A stretch of 64,000 nucleotides of DNA from JAWVFM01 sp963823245. Lineage in GTDB: Bacteria; Actinomycetota; Thermoleophilia; Solirubrobacterales; 70-9. Location of the stretch: NCBI GenBank assembly GCA_963823245.1, contig CAWGKQ010000008.1, forward strand, positions 850,138 to 914,137, written 5' to 3'. The notes below the pieces were generated by a model, which saw nothing but the letters and a program-made list of their open reading frames with translations, ran no database searches and was not told the origin of the DNA. Position numbers and translations under genes: made by a program. Positions 50,968 through 59,907 of the stretch are shown piece after piece. Positions within the stretch are counted from its first letter, which is position 1, and each line of letters begins with the position of its first letter.

Positions 50968-51495
50968 TGCGAGGGGCCGCCGGGGAAGCAGATCCTCGTC
51001 GCGGGCGTCGGCAACGCCTGGATGAAGGACGACGCGTTCGGCGGCAAGGTTGCCGAGCGGCTGCTTCGGGGCGACCTCCCCGATGGTGTCACGGTGCTCG
51101 ACTTCGGCACCGGCGGGCTCGACCTCGCCTACGAGGTGATGCGCGGCTACGACGCGCTCGTTCTGATCGACGTCCGCAGGCAGGGCGGCGAGCCGGGGAC
51201 GCTCTACGTCATGGAGCCGAACCCGGAGGAGGTCGAGCCGATCGAGGACGGCGAGCGTCGTCAACCCGCACGGCATGGATCCGCAGACGGTGCTGCGCTT
51301 CGTGAAGACCGTCGGCGGCTGGCCGGGCAAGGTGGTCGTCGTCGCCTGCGAGCCGGGCTCGGTCGAGGAGATGGGCCTCGAGCTCTCACCCGAGGTGGAG
51401 GGCGCGGTCGAGCGCGCCGCCGGCCTCGTCATGGAGCAGATCGTCGGAGCTGCCGCAGCGACGCCGCGTACGCCGACGCGGCCGAGGGGCCGTAG
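50967..51495 (+). CDS. Hydrogenase maturation protease (indels)
   Basis: The endopeptidase that removes the C-terminal tail of the large subunit after Ni insertion. After a break near 50978 it reads KQILVAGVGNAWMKDDAFGG (the GxGN start of the HyaD/HycI family) and DFGTGGLDLAYEVMRGYDAL, LIDVRRQGGEPGTLYVMEPN. Another break near 51252 leads to NPHGMDPQTVLRFVKTVGG with the metal-binding His, and VVVVACEPGSVEEMGLELSP; a third near 51455 precedes SDAAYADAAEGP. The expected acidic and His ligands of the nickel-sensing site are present. Its stop overlaps the hypA start. Confidence 0.85.
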
Positions 51496-51879
51496 TGCAC
51501 GAGCTGTCGATCGCGAGCGCGGTGGTCAACACGGCCACGAAGCACGCCGACGGCCGCCCGGTCAGCGTGGTCACCTTGCGCGTCGGCGCGCTCCGCCAGG
51601 TCGTGCCCTCCTCGCTCGCCTTCTACTTCGAGATCGTCGCCCGCGACAGCGTCTGCGAGGGCGCCGAGCTCGATCTCGAGCTGGTCGACGCCGTCCTTCG
51701 CTGCCCCGACTGCGCCCGCGAGTGGGACCCGGCGCCGGAGCCGGCGCTCGACATCGTGATCCCGGTCTTCCGCTGCCCCGGGTGCGGGAGCGCGGGCGCC
51801 GAGACGATCGCCGGAGACGAGCTCGAGGTCGACTCGATCGAGGTGGAGGAATCGACGGGCCGGGTACCCTCGGGCATAG
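51495..51879 (+). CDS. hypA: HypA, nickel insertion protein (3' indel)
   Basis: HypA hands nickel to the hydrogenase with HypB. The N-terminus MHELSIASAVVNTATKHADG has the nickel ligand His2, and the zinc site is LRCPDCAREWDPA with VFRCPGCGSAGAETIAGDEL. GTG at 51495 overlaps the protease stop. The conserved end LEVDSIEVEE is reached near 51850. Then the frame runs on into hypB unless one base is removed, when it stops at TAG 51877-51879. An indel near the end is therefore likely. Confidence 0.92.
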
Positions 51880-51891
51880 GAGGAGGCGGAG

Positions 51892-52578
51892 ATGCATCGC
51901 ACCAAGATCAGGGTCGCCGAGGACGCGCTCGACGCCAATGCGACGATCGCCCGCGCCAATCGCGACGACTTCGACCGCGCATCCGTGAGCGTCGTGAACC
52001 TCATGAGCGCCCCCGGCGCCGGCAAGACGACCCTCCTCGAGCGAACCATCGAAGGCCTCGACGGCATTCGCCTCGGCGTGCTCGAGGGCGACGTCCAGGG
52101 GACGATGGACGCCGACCGCATCGCGAGCCATCACGTGCCCGTCACCCAGCTCAACACGGACAACGGGTTCGGAGGCGAGTGCCACCTCGACGCCAACATG
52201 GTCCGCTCGGCGGTCCCGTCGCTTCCGCTCGACGAGATCGACCTGCTCGTGATCGAGAACGTGGGCAACCTCGTCTGCCCGGCCGAATTCAGGGTCGGCG
52301 AGGATGCGCGGGCCATGGTCACCTCGGTCACGGAGGGCGAGGACAAGCCGCTGAAGTACCCCCTCATGTTCCGCACCTGCGAGCTCGTCGTCGTCAACAA
52401 GATCGACCTCCTGCCGCACCTCGACTTCGACGTCGACCGGTTCCTGGACAACCTCGACGCGGTCAACCCCGGCGTCGAGCGGCTGCTGGTGAGCGCGAGG
52501 ACCGGCGAGGGCGTCGACGCCTGGGTCGAGTGGCTCGGCGCCGTTCCCGAGCGGGCCGCCGCCGCGGCCGGCGCCTGA
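51892..52578 (+). CDS. hypB: HypB, GTPase for nickel insertion
   Basis: A 228-residue GTPase. Motifs: P-loop NLMSAPGAGKTTLLERTIEG, GVLEGDVQGTMDADRIA, TDNGFGGECHLDANMVRSA (metal site with Cys and His), DLLVIENVGNLVCPAEF, and NKIDLLPHL (guanine specificity). It lacks the His-rich nickel-storage tail found in some homologues, and starts MHRTKIRVAEDALDANATIA. ATG at 51892 follows AGGAGGAGGCGGAG. Intact. Confidence 0.95.
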   Translation: MHRTKIRVAEDALDANATIARANRDDFDRASVSVVNLMSAPGAGKTTLLERTIEGLDGIRLGVLEGDVQGTMDADRIASHHVPVTQLNTDNGFGGECHLDANMVRSAVPSLPLDEIDLLVIENVGNLVCPAEFRVGEDARAMVTSVTEGEDKPLKYPLMFRTCELVVVNKIDLLPHLDFDVDRFLDNLDAVNPGVERLLVSARTGEGVDAWVEWLGAVPERAAAAAGA

Positions 52579-52588
52579 TGTCGGGCCG

Positions 52589-53816
52589 GTGAGCGCGACC
52601 GGCTCCGATCTGCTGGCGACGCGGGTGGACGACCTGCTCGCGGCCCGCACCGAAGCGAACCGCGAGTTCTTCGAGCGCGAGGCGGACGAGCTCGCGCGCT
52701 GCTGCCACCACATGGCCGAGCGTTTCGCCCGCGGCGGCCGCCTCGTCGCAATCGGCCGTTCGCCGATCGCCCGATCCGACGTCCGGCACGTCGCGGTGGA
52801 GTTCGTCCATCCCGTCATCGTCGGCAAGCGCGCGCTGCCTGCGATCGGTCTCGCCCCCGAGGGCGGCAGCCTCCCCGCGCAGGTCGACCTTCTCGCCGAG
52901 GCGGACGACATCGTGATCGCATTCGGTGCCGACGAGGACTCCACCGGCGAGACCGCCGAGGCCGTTCGCCGCGCGGCCGGGCGCGGGTGCCTCACCATCG
53001 GCTTCGGCGGCTCGACCGCCGAGCAGGAATTCGTCCCCCCGCGCGGACGACCCGTTCATCGCGCAGGAGCTGGTCGAGACGCTCTACCACGTGCTCTGGG
53101 AGCTGGTGCACGTCTTCTTCGAGCACCGCGGGCTGCTGTCCGGCCGCGAGGCCGGGCCGGTGCACGACACCGGGGCCTCGAGCTTCCTCTACCCGTTCCT
53201 CTCGGAGGGGGAGACGGACCTCGAGGCCGTGGTCGACGACGTCCGCGGCTCGATCCTGCTCAAGGCGACGCGAGGTCGGCGCGCTGCGCGAGCAGACGCT
53301 CGCCGAGAACCGCGGCGTCCTGCTCGCGGCAGCGGCGACCGTCCGGGATCGCCTGGAGGGCGGCGGCAAGGTGCTGGCGCTCGGCAACGGCGGCTCGGCG
53401 ACTGACGCGATGGACCTCGTGGCCGACCTCCACGCCGCGCCGCAGGGGTGGCCGGCTCGGCGGGCGATCGACCTCACCGAGGACCCGTCGATCATCACCG
53501 CGATCGCGAACGACATCGGGATCGAGGAGGTCTTCCAGCGCCAGGTGATCGCCTACGGGCGGCCCGGCGACGTGGCGGTCGCGCTCTCGACGAGCGGCAA
53601 CTCGCTCAACATCATCGAGGCGCTCGACGGAGGCCCGGCGCCGCGAGATGGCAACGATCGCGTTCGTCGGCTACGACGGGGGCCGCGTCGCGGCCGAGAG
53701 CCTCGCCGACCACGTCGTGGTCACGCGCTCGCAGCACATTCCCGAGAATCCAGGAGGCCCAGGCGAGCGCTTACCACGTCCTCCGGGAGCTGATCGAGCT
53801 GGCCGGCTCGGCTTGA
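52589..53816 (+). CDS. Double SIS-domain (GmhA-like) protein in the hydrogenase operon (indels)
   Basis: Roughly 409 residues holding two SIS domains. The first reads FARGGRLVAIGRSPIARSDV and FVHPVIVGKRALPAIGLAPE and keeps little of the phosphosugar site. The second reads GGGKVLALGNGGSATDAMDL, VADLHAAPQGWPARRAIDLT, DPSIITAIANDIGIEEVFQR and VALSTSGNSLNIIEAL, the pattern of phosphoheptose isomerase GmhA with the phosphate-binding Ser/Thr. Breaks lie near 53040, 53272, 53630 and 53750. GmhA-like genes occur beside other actinobacterial 1h hydrogenases, but their role is not established. The start is GTG at 52589. Confidence 0.75.
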
Positions 53817-56122
53817 GCGACCGCCGCCGCGTCGCGGCCCGGGTCAGCGGAACGGTCCAGGGGGTTGGCTTTCGCCCCTTCGTCTACCGCCTCGCGAGCC
53901 GGCTGGACCTCGCCGGCTTCGTCCTCAACGACGAGCGGGGTGTCGTGCTCGAGGTCGAGGGCCACCCGGACGACGTCGGCGAGCTCCTCCGCGAGCTCTC
54001 GACGGACGCGCCTCCCCTCGCGTCGGTCGAGTCCGTCGAGGCCTCCGAGATCGACGCGACCGGCGAGACCGGGTTCCGGATCCTCGCCTCGGAGCGCTCA
54101 GGCGAGCCTGAGGCGCTGGTCTCACCCGACACTGCCACCTGCCCCGACTGCCTGGCCGAGCTATTCGACCCCGCCGACCGCCGCCACCGCTATCCGTTCA
54201 TCAACTGCACGAACTGCGGCCCGCGGTTCACGATCGTGCGCGGCGTCCCCTACGACCGGCCGGCCACGACGATGGCCGGCTTCGAGATGTGCCCCGCGTG
54301 CCAGGCGGAGTACGACGATCCGCTCGACCGCCGCTTCCACGCCCAGCCGAACGCCTGCCCGGTCTGCGGGCCGCGGGCCACGCTGACGGACGCCTCCGGA
54401 ACGCCTCTCCCGGTCCCGGACTCCGGCGACGCGATCGCTGCGGCGGCGGAGCGCCTGGCGGCGGGCGCGATCCTCGCCGTCAAGGGCATCGGCGGCTACC
54501 ACCTCGCCTGCAGGGCGATCGACGAGCAGGCGGTGGCGGCCCTCCGCGCTCGCAAGCACCGCGAGGACAGGCCCTTCGCCCTCATGGCACCGACATCGGA
54601 AGCGGCTGTCGGGCTGGTCGAGCTGACCGAGGATGAGGCAGCGCTCCTGCGCGGTCCGGAGAGGCCGATCGTGATCGCCCGCCGGCGTTCGGACGCGCCG
54701 GTGGCGCGGTCGGTGGCTCCCCGCTCGGCCGACCTCGGCGTGATGCTCCCCTACTCCCCGCTCCACCACGTGCTGCTCGCCGACGTCGGCGAGCCCCTCG
54801 TGCTCACGTCCGGCAACGTCTCCGACGAGCCGATCGCCTACCGCGACGACGACGCCTACGAGCGCCTCGACGTCGATCGCCGACGGCTTCCTCGTCCACG
54901 ACCGCCCGATCCACATCCGCACCGACGACTCGGTGGCTCGCTCGCTCGCACCGGCGGTGCGACGCACCCCGCTGCTCATGCGCCGCTCGCGCGGATACGT
55001 CCCGCGGAGCGTCGGCCTGCCGGAGCCGACGCGTCCCCTTCTCGCCTGCGGCGCGGAGCTCAAGAGCACCTTCTGCGTCGCCAAGGGAGCGCGCGCGTGG
55101 GTGAGCCACCACATCGGCGACCTCCGCAACTACGAGACGCTCGTCTCATTCAGCGAGGGCGTCGAGCACTTCGAGCGGCTGTTCGCCGTCGAGCCGGCCC
55201 TCGTCGCCCACGACCTCCATCCCGACTACCTGTCGACCCGCTATGCGCTCGAGCGGGAGGGCATCCAGCGCATCGCCGTCCAGCACCACCACGCCCACCT
55301 GGCCGCCTGCCTTGCGGAGCACGGCGTAACCGAGCCGGCGGTCGGCGCCATCTTCGACGGCTCCGGATACGGGCCCGACGGCACGGTCTGGGGCGGCGAG
55401 ATCCTGGCCGGCGACCTGAGCGGGATACGAGCGCGTCGGGCTCCTCTTCCCGGTGCGGCTACCCGGGGGCGACGCCGCCGTTCGCGAGCCCTGGCGGATG
55501 GCGTGCGCGTGGCTCGCCGCCGCCGGCGAGACGCCGCCGCCGATACCGGAAGCCCTCGCGCACGAGGTCGACCCGCGGAGCTGGGAGGCCGTGGCCGAGA
55601 TGGCCGGCACCGGGACGGCGTCGCCGCCGACGACGAGCGTGGGGCGCCTCTTCGACGCCGTCGCGGCGATCGCGGGCCTCCGGGCGCGCATTACCCACGA
55701 GGGCCAGGCGGCGGCCGAGCTCGAGGGCGTGGCCAGCCTCGACGAGCGCGGCGCCTACCCGCTCCCGCTCATCGACGGCGGCTCCGACTCTCCGCTCATC
55801 CTCGACGCCCGCGAGGCGGTCCTCGCCGTCCGCGACGACGTCGGCGGCGGCGCCGACGCGAGCGCGGCCTCAGCCCGCTTCCACAACGGGCTCGCGGCCG
55901 CGACGGCGGAGGCTCTGCGCGACGTCCGCGGAGCGGACCGGCAGCCCCATCGTCGTGCTGTCCGGCGGTGTCTTCCAGAACCGCCTGCTCCTCGAGCGAA
56001 CCGTCGAGCGGCTCACCGCGACCGGGCTCCGGGTGCTCATCCCCGAGCGCCTGCCCCCCAACGACGGCGGCATCTCCTACGGCCAGGCGGCCGTTGCCGC
56101 CGCGATCGGGGACCTATTGTGA
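53813..56122 (+). CDS. hypF: HypF, carbamoyltransferase for cyanide ligand synthesis (indels)
   Basis: HypF activates carbamoyl phosphate and loads it on HypE. Domains in order: acylphosphatase (VSGTVQGVGFRPFVYRLASR), two zinc fingers (TCPDCLAELFDPADRRHRYP, CTNCGPRF, CPACQAEYDDPLDRRFHAQP, CPVCGPRA), a YrdC-like domain (AILAVKGIGGYHLACRAIDE, HREDRPFALM, PLHHVLLADVGEPLVLTSGN) and a Kae1-like carbamoyltransferase part (ACGAELKSTFCVAKGARAWV, AVQHHHAHLAACLAEHG, FDGSGYGPDGTVWGGEI, VVLSGGVFQNRLLLERTVE). Breaks near 54878, 55427 and 55922. TTG start at 53813 overlaps the preceding stop. Length restored is about 765 residues. Confidence 0.94.
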   Translation: MSDRRRVAARVSGTVQGVGFRPFVYRLASRLDLAGFVLNDERGVVLEVEGHPDDVGELLRELSTDAPPLASVESVEASEIDATGETGFRILASERSGEPEALVSPDTATCPDCLAELFDPADRRHRYPFINCTNCGPRFTIVRGVPYDRPATTMAGFEMCPACQAEYDDPLDRRFHAQPNACPVCGPRATLTDASGTPLPVPDSGDAIAAAAERLAAGAILAVKGIGGYHLACRAIDEQAVAALRARKHREDRPFALMAPTSEAAVGLVELTEDEAALLRGPERPIVIARRRSDAPVARSVAPRSADLGVMLPYSPLHHVLLADVGEPLVLTSGNVSDEPIAYRDDDAYERLDVDRRRLPRPRPPDPHPHRRLGGSLARTGGATHPAAHAPLARIRPAERRPAGADASPSRLRRGAQEHLLRRQGSARVGEPPHRRPPQLRDARLIQRGRRALRAAVRRRAGPRRPRPPSRLPVDPLCARAGGHPAHRRPAPPRPPGRLPCGARRNRAGGRRHLRRLRIRARRHGLGRRDPGRRPERDTSASGSSSRCGYPGATPPFASPGGWRARGSPPPARRRRRYRKPSRTRSTRGAGRPWPRWPAPGRRRRRRRAWGASSTPSRRSRASGRALPTRARRRPSSRAWPASTSAAPTRSRSSTAAPTLRSSSTPARRSSPSATTSAAAPTRARPQPASTTGSRPRRRRLCATSAERTGSPIVVLSGGVFQNRLLLERTVERLTATGLRVLIPERLPPNDGGISYGQAAVAAAIGDLL

Positions 56123-56127
56123 TCCGC

Positions 56128-56150
56128 TTGCAATAGCGGGCCGTAAGCAA
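56128..56150. promoter_or_regulatory. Candidate Nur/Fur-type operator before the nickel permease
   Basis: TTGCAATAGCGGGCCG then TAAGCAA: an imperfect inverted repeat with TTGC (56128-56131) and GCAA (56147-56150) arms in the 90-bp gap between hypF and the nickel permease gene. Fur-family nickel regulators in actinobacteria bind TTGCAA-type sequences. The match is partial, so this is only a candidate for control by the Fur-type gene at 57349. Confidence 0.3.
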
Positions 56151-56212
56151 TAAGGTCAATGGGCCCGCCGGCGGAGCAGCCACGCGGGCCGCGGAGGAGG
56201 AGGTACAGAGAT

Positions 56213-57335
56213 ATGGAGGCAGCCCGCCTTCCACTCGCCGGGCGTCCCTCGTTGTGGCAGCGGATCCGCGCCGGCCTGACGCGCGAGCAGTGGAGGACCG
56301 TTGGCTGGATGGCGGCGGTGATCCTGGGGCTTCACGTCATCGGCTTCTTCCTTCTCTTCGCGGTCGTAGCGCCGCACCACTTCAGCCTCGGCAGCGCCGG
56401 GGCGTTCACCGTCGGGATCGGCATCACCGCCTATACGCTCGGCATGCGCCACGCCTTCGACGCAGATCACATCGGCGCCATCGACAACACCACTCGAAAG
56501 CTCATGGCCGACGGCCAGCGGCCCGTGAGCGTCGGCTTCTTCTTCTCGCTCGGGCACTCGACGATCGTCTTCGCCCTCGCGGCGCTCTTCGCGGCCGGGA
56601 TCCGCGGTCTCAGCGGCGCCGTGAGCAACGACGGCTCCGCCCTTCACCAGGCCACCGGAGTGATCGGCCCGACCGTCTCGGGGACGTTCCTGATCGATCA
56701 TCGGCGTGCTGAACCTGGTCGTCCTGGTGAGCATCGTCCGGATATTCCTGCGCATGCGGCAGGGTCACTACAGCGAGGCCGAGCTCGAGGTGGAGCTCAA
56801 CAACCGCGGGTTCATGAACCGCTTCTACCGGCGAGCGACGGGCGCGGTGCGCAAGCCCTCGCAGATGTACCTCGTCGGGCTGCTGTTCGGCCTCGGTTTC
56901 GATACCGCAACGGAGATCGCCCTCCTCGCGACCGCCGGGGTCGCCGCGGCGGGTGGGCTGCCGATCTACGCGATCCTCTGCCTGCCGATCCTGTTCGCCG
57001 CCGGAATGTCGCTGCTCGACACGATCGACGGCGCGTTCATGAACTTCGCCTACGGATGGGCCTTCGCCAAGCCGGTGCGGAAGGTCTTCTACAACATCAC
57101 GATCACCTCGCTGTCGGTGGTGGTCGCGCTCGTGATCGGCGCCATCGAGCTGCTCTCGGTGCTCGCCGACAAGCTCAACCTGACGGGCGAGCCGTGGGAC
57201 ACCCTGTCGAGCCTGGACCTGAATTACGTCGGGTACGCCATCGTCGGGCTGTTCGTGCTGACGTGGGCCGTTGCCCTCGCCGTCTGGCGGCTCGGCCGCA
57301 TCGAGGAGAAGTGGTCCGCCAGGGTGAAGGGGTAA
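56213..57335 (+). CDS. NiCoT-family nickel/cobalt permease (one frameshift)
   Basis: A high-affinity Ni/Co importer. The signature MRHAFDADHIGAIDNTTRKL (metal-binding His and Asp residues in helix II) and SVGFFFSLGHSTIVFALAAL, LVGLLFGLGFDTATEIALLA and AAGMSLLDTIDGAFMNFAYG are all family hallmarks. One indel near 56697 separates the first three helices from the last five. ATG at 56213 follows GGAGGAGGAGGTACAG. It supplies nickel to the hydrogenase encoded just upstream. Confidence 0.92.
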
Positions 57336-57348
57336 CGTCAGCGAGGCG

Positions 57349-57831
57349 ATGACCGAGTCGCCTCGGACCTCCCCGCTCAACTTCGGGAGCGTCGACGACG
57401 TCGCGGCGGCGATCCGATCCGAGGGAGGCCGGCTGTCGACGGCGCGGCGCCTCGTTCTCGAGGAGCTGTTCGCGGCGGCGGGGCCCGTCTCGGCGGAGCG
57501 AATCGCGAGCCAGATCGCGCGCAGGGGGCCGACGTTCGAGGTCAGCTCCGTGTACCGCAACCTCGAGCGGCTCGAGGCCATGGGGGTCGTTCGTCACGTC
57601 CACCTCGGCCACGGGCCCGGCCTCTACTCGCTCGTCGGTGGCGGCGTCCGCGAGTACCTGGTGTGCGAGCGGTGCGACCGGGTCACGAGCGTGGAGCCTG
57701 AGCGGCTCGACCCGGTGCGAAACCAGATCCGAAAGCGCTTCGGCTACGAGGCGCGCTTCACCCACTTCCCCATCACGGGCCTGTGCCCGGAATGCGCCGA
57801 GCGCGAGCGCTCGGGCGGCGACCGGGACTGA
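57349..57831 (+). CDS. Fur-family metalloregulator, probably nickel- or iron-responsive
   Basis: A 160-residue Fur-type repressor. The winged helix spans RLSTARRLVLEELFAAAGPV and SSVYRNLERLEAMGVVRHVH; the metal-sensing site includes HVHLGHGPGLYSL, and the structural zinc site consists of LVCERCDRVTSVEPE and LCPECAERER. It follows the nickel permease by 13 bases, which makes a nickel-type (Nur) role plausible, but Zur or Fur cannot be ruled out from sequence alone. ATG at 57349; intact. Confidence 0.85.
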   Translation: MTESPRTSPLNFGSVDDVAAAIRSEGGRLSTARRLVLEELFAAAGPVSAERIASQIARRGPTFEVSSVYRNLERLEAMGVVRHVHLGHGPGLYSLVGGGVREYLVCERCDRVTSVEPERLDPVRNQIRKRFGYEARFTHFPITGLCPECAERERSGGDRD

Positions 57832-57832
57832 G

Positions 57833-58195
57833 TCAGATCATCCCGCTCTCCGGCGGGACAACCCACGTGCGCTCCGCCCAATCCACGCTGGCCTCGTCCC
57901 CGAGGTCTGAGACCCGGGCCGCCCCTGCCTCGTCCATGGCTTCGGCCAGACGCCCCCACTCGCGCGCCACGGCGGCCGCGCGCTGGAGCGGTCCCCAGCT
58001 GCCCGCGTCGCCGATGCGATCGGCCTGGGCCCGGACCTGGGCAACGGTCAACTCGCCGAACGGCACATAGCGCTCGCCGTCGTGGACGGGCGTCGAGAGC
58101 GTCGCCTCCACACGTGCGGGGTCGGGGACCTGGGACATCGACCGAAGCCAAGCAGAGTCACCGAGCCGGCGTGTCGGTGATCCGGCCTCGGCCAT
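57833..58195 (-). CDS. Conserved hypothetical protein
   Basis: A 120-residue acidic protein with helices such as GELTVAQVRAQADRIGDAG and LQRAAAVAREWGRLAEAMD, and WAERTWVVPPESGMI at the C-terminus. It has no signal peptide, membrane segment or metal motif. A second possible start is MSQVPDPARVEATL (58138). Its stop is just two bases from that of the convergent Fur-type gene. Similar proteins seem to occur in Thermoleophilia; the function is unknown. Confidence 0.6.
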   Translation of the reverse strand: MAEAGSPTRRLGDSAWLRSMSQVPDPARVEATLSTPVHDGERYVPFGELTVAQVRAQADRIGDAGSWGPLQRAAAVAREWGRLAEAMDEAGAARVSDLGDEASVDWAERTWVVPPESGMI

Positions 58196-58253
58196 CGCCC
58201 GTAGAGGGAGGGCGAGCAGCCGGCGTGGGGCCGGCGCAGGAAAGGAGTCTCAG

Positions 58254-58529
58254 ATGGAGAGCGTGAGCCGGCGAAGGCTCTTGGGGACGGCCGGAGCGGC
58301 GGCGGGCACGGCGGCAATCGCCGCGGCGCCGAGCGTCGCCAGGGCAGCGATGGAGGGCGGCGAAGTCGCCGACCCCTCGGGACCCCCGCCCGAGGAGGCG
58401 GTCGTGGCCGTGGTTCGCGACGCAAAGCGCGGCGAGGTGACCGTGATGGCGGGAACCAGCGAGGTCACCTACCGCGACAAGTCACTTGTCAAGCGGCTCA
58501 TGAAGGCCGCGCCGAAGAGCAAGGAGTAG
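58254..58529 (+). CDS. Small Tat-exported protein
   Basis: A 91-residue protein with a Tat signal peptide: SRRRLLGTAGAAAGTAAIAA (twin arginines at about residues 6-8). The mature part is small and charged (VVAVVRDAKRGEVTVMAGTS, EVTYRDKSLVKRLMKAAPKS). A strong ribosome site (GAAAGGAG) precedes ATG 58254. It is followed four bases later by the DUF4331 gene, so both are one operon. No cofactor motif is seen, so its Tat dependence may reflect export with a partner. Confidence 0.7.
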   Translation: MESVSRRRLLGTAGAAAGTAAIAAAPSVARAAMEGGEVADPSGPPPEEAVVAVVRDAKRGEVTVMAGTSEVTYRDKSLVKRLMKAAPKSKE

Positions 58530-58533
58530 CCGA

Positions 58534-59907
58534 ATGTCATCCCACCGAGAAGCGCCTGAGATCAGTCAGGACCCGGTAGCCGACAACACGGACACCTACG
58601 CGTTCGTGAGCCCCGACAAGCCCGACACGGTCACGATCATCACCAACTACATCCCGCTCGAGGATCCGCCCGGGGGCCCGAACTTCTTCGAGTTCGGCGA
58701 CGACGTGCGCTACTCGATCTACATCGACAACGACGGCGACGGGCTCCCGAACATCGAGTACCGGTTCCGCTTCAAGACCGTGCTCCGAAACGAGGACACA
58801 TTCCTCTACAACACCGGGCCGATCGAGAGCATCAACTCGAAGAACTGGAACAAGCGCCAGTTCTACGACGTCGAGGTCGTCGAGGGCAAGCGCAAGCCGA
58901 AGACCATCGGCAAGAACCTGGCCTGCCCGCCCTGCAACATCGGGCCGCGCTCGACGCCGGCCTACAACTCGCTCGCGTCGGCGGCGGTACATGGCCTCGA
59001 CGGAGGCGGCTCGGTCTTCGCCGGTCAGCGCAACGAGGGGTTCTTCGTCGACCTCGGGTCGATCTTCGACCTCGGCGACCTCCGGCCCCTCCAGAACCTG
59101 CACCTGATCGCGACCTCGCCGACGATGGCGGTCGACGCCACCGCCACGCTGAACGTCCACACGATCGCGATCCGGATACCCATCCGCAAGCTGACCCGCG
59201 ACGGCTCGGCCCCATCCGATCCGATGTCAGGGAAGGCCGTCTTGGGGATCTGGGGCGCCGCGAGCCGGCGCAAGACGCGCGTCATCGACAGGGCGAGGGG
59301 CGAGATCTCGGAATCGGGCCCGTGGGTGCAGGTGTCCCGCCTCGGCAACCCGCTCTTCAACGAGGTCGTGGTGCCGCTCGGCGACAAGGACTACTGGAAC
59401 GCGCTCATGCCGGCGCAGGACAACAAGTTCCTGAAGAACGTCCAGCGACCGGAGCTGGCGAAGCTTCTGCCGGTCCTTTACCCGGGGGTCTTCCCCAAGC
59501 TGGCCGCGTACAAGAAGCCCCGCGCCGACCTGGTGGCGATCCTCCTGACCGGCATCCCGAAGGGCGTCGTGCCCGGCTTCCAGAACAGCACCGGGAGCAC
59601 CTACGCGGACATGCTGCGCCTGAACGTGGCGATTCCGCCGACGACGTCCGACCCGGACCCGCTCGGCCTCATCGCCGGCGACGCCGCCGGGTTCCCGAAC
59701 GGACGACGGGTGTTCGACGACATCGTCAACGTCGAGCTCCGCGCGATCGCCGGCGTCACGATCCCGCTCGTCGACGCGAGCTACACGCCCGACGCGGCCG
59801 CCTCCCAGGTGACCCAGGGCCTTACGCCCGGCGCCGACCGCTACCAGGCGACGTTCCCGTACCTCGGGACGCCCCACGACGGCTACAGCACAGGGGTCGC
59901 GGCATGA
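58534..59907 (+). CDS. DUF4331-family protein
   Basis: A 457-residue protein beginning MSSHREAPEISQDPVADNTD, the exact DUF4331 opening, with TYAFVSPDKPDTVTIITNYI, NFFEFGDDVRYSIYIDNDGD, GAASRRKTRVIDRARGEISE, VQVSRLGNPLFNEVVVPLGD and DGRRVFDDIVNVELRAIAG. No signal peptide is present, although the family is often exported; export by association with the upstream Tat protein is possible. IDNDGDG is a calcium-binding-like loop. Function of the family is not established. Intact; stop overlaps the next start. Confidence 0.85.
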   Translation: MSSHREAPEISQDPVADNTDTYAFVSPDKPDTVTIITNYIPLEDPPGGPNFFEFGDDVRYSIYIDNDGDGLPNIEYRFRFKTVLRNEDTFLYNTGPIESINSKNWNKRQFYDVEVVEGKRKPKTIGKNLACPPCNIGPRSTPAYNSLASAAVHGLDGGGSVFAGQRNEGFFVDLGSIFDLGDLRPLQNLHLIATSPTMAVDATATLNVHTIAIRIPIRKLTRDGSAPSDPMSGKAVLGIWGAASRRKTRVIDRARGEISESGPWVQVSRLGNPLFNEVVVPLGDKDYWNALMPAQDNKFLKNVQRPELAKLLPVLYPGVFPKLAAYKKPRADLVAILLTGIPKGVVPGFQNSTGSTYADMLRLNVAIPPTTSDPDPLGLIAGDAAGFPNGRRVFDDIVNVELRAIAGVTIPLVDASYTPDAAASQVTQGLTPGADRYQATFPYLGTPHDGYSTGVAA

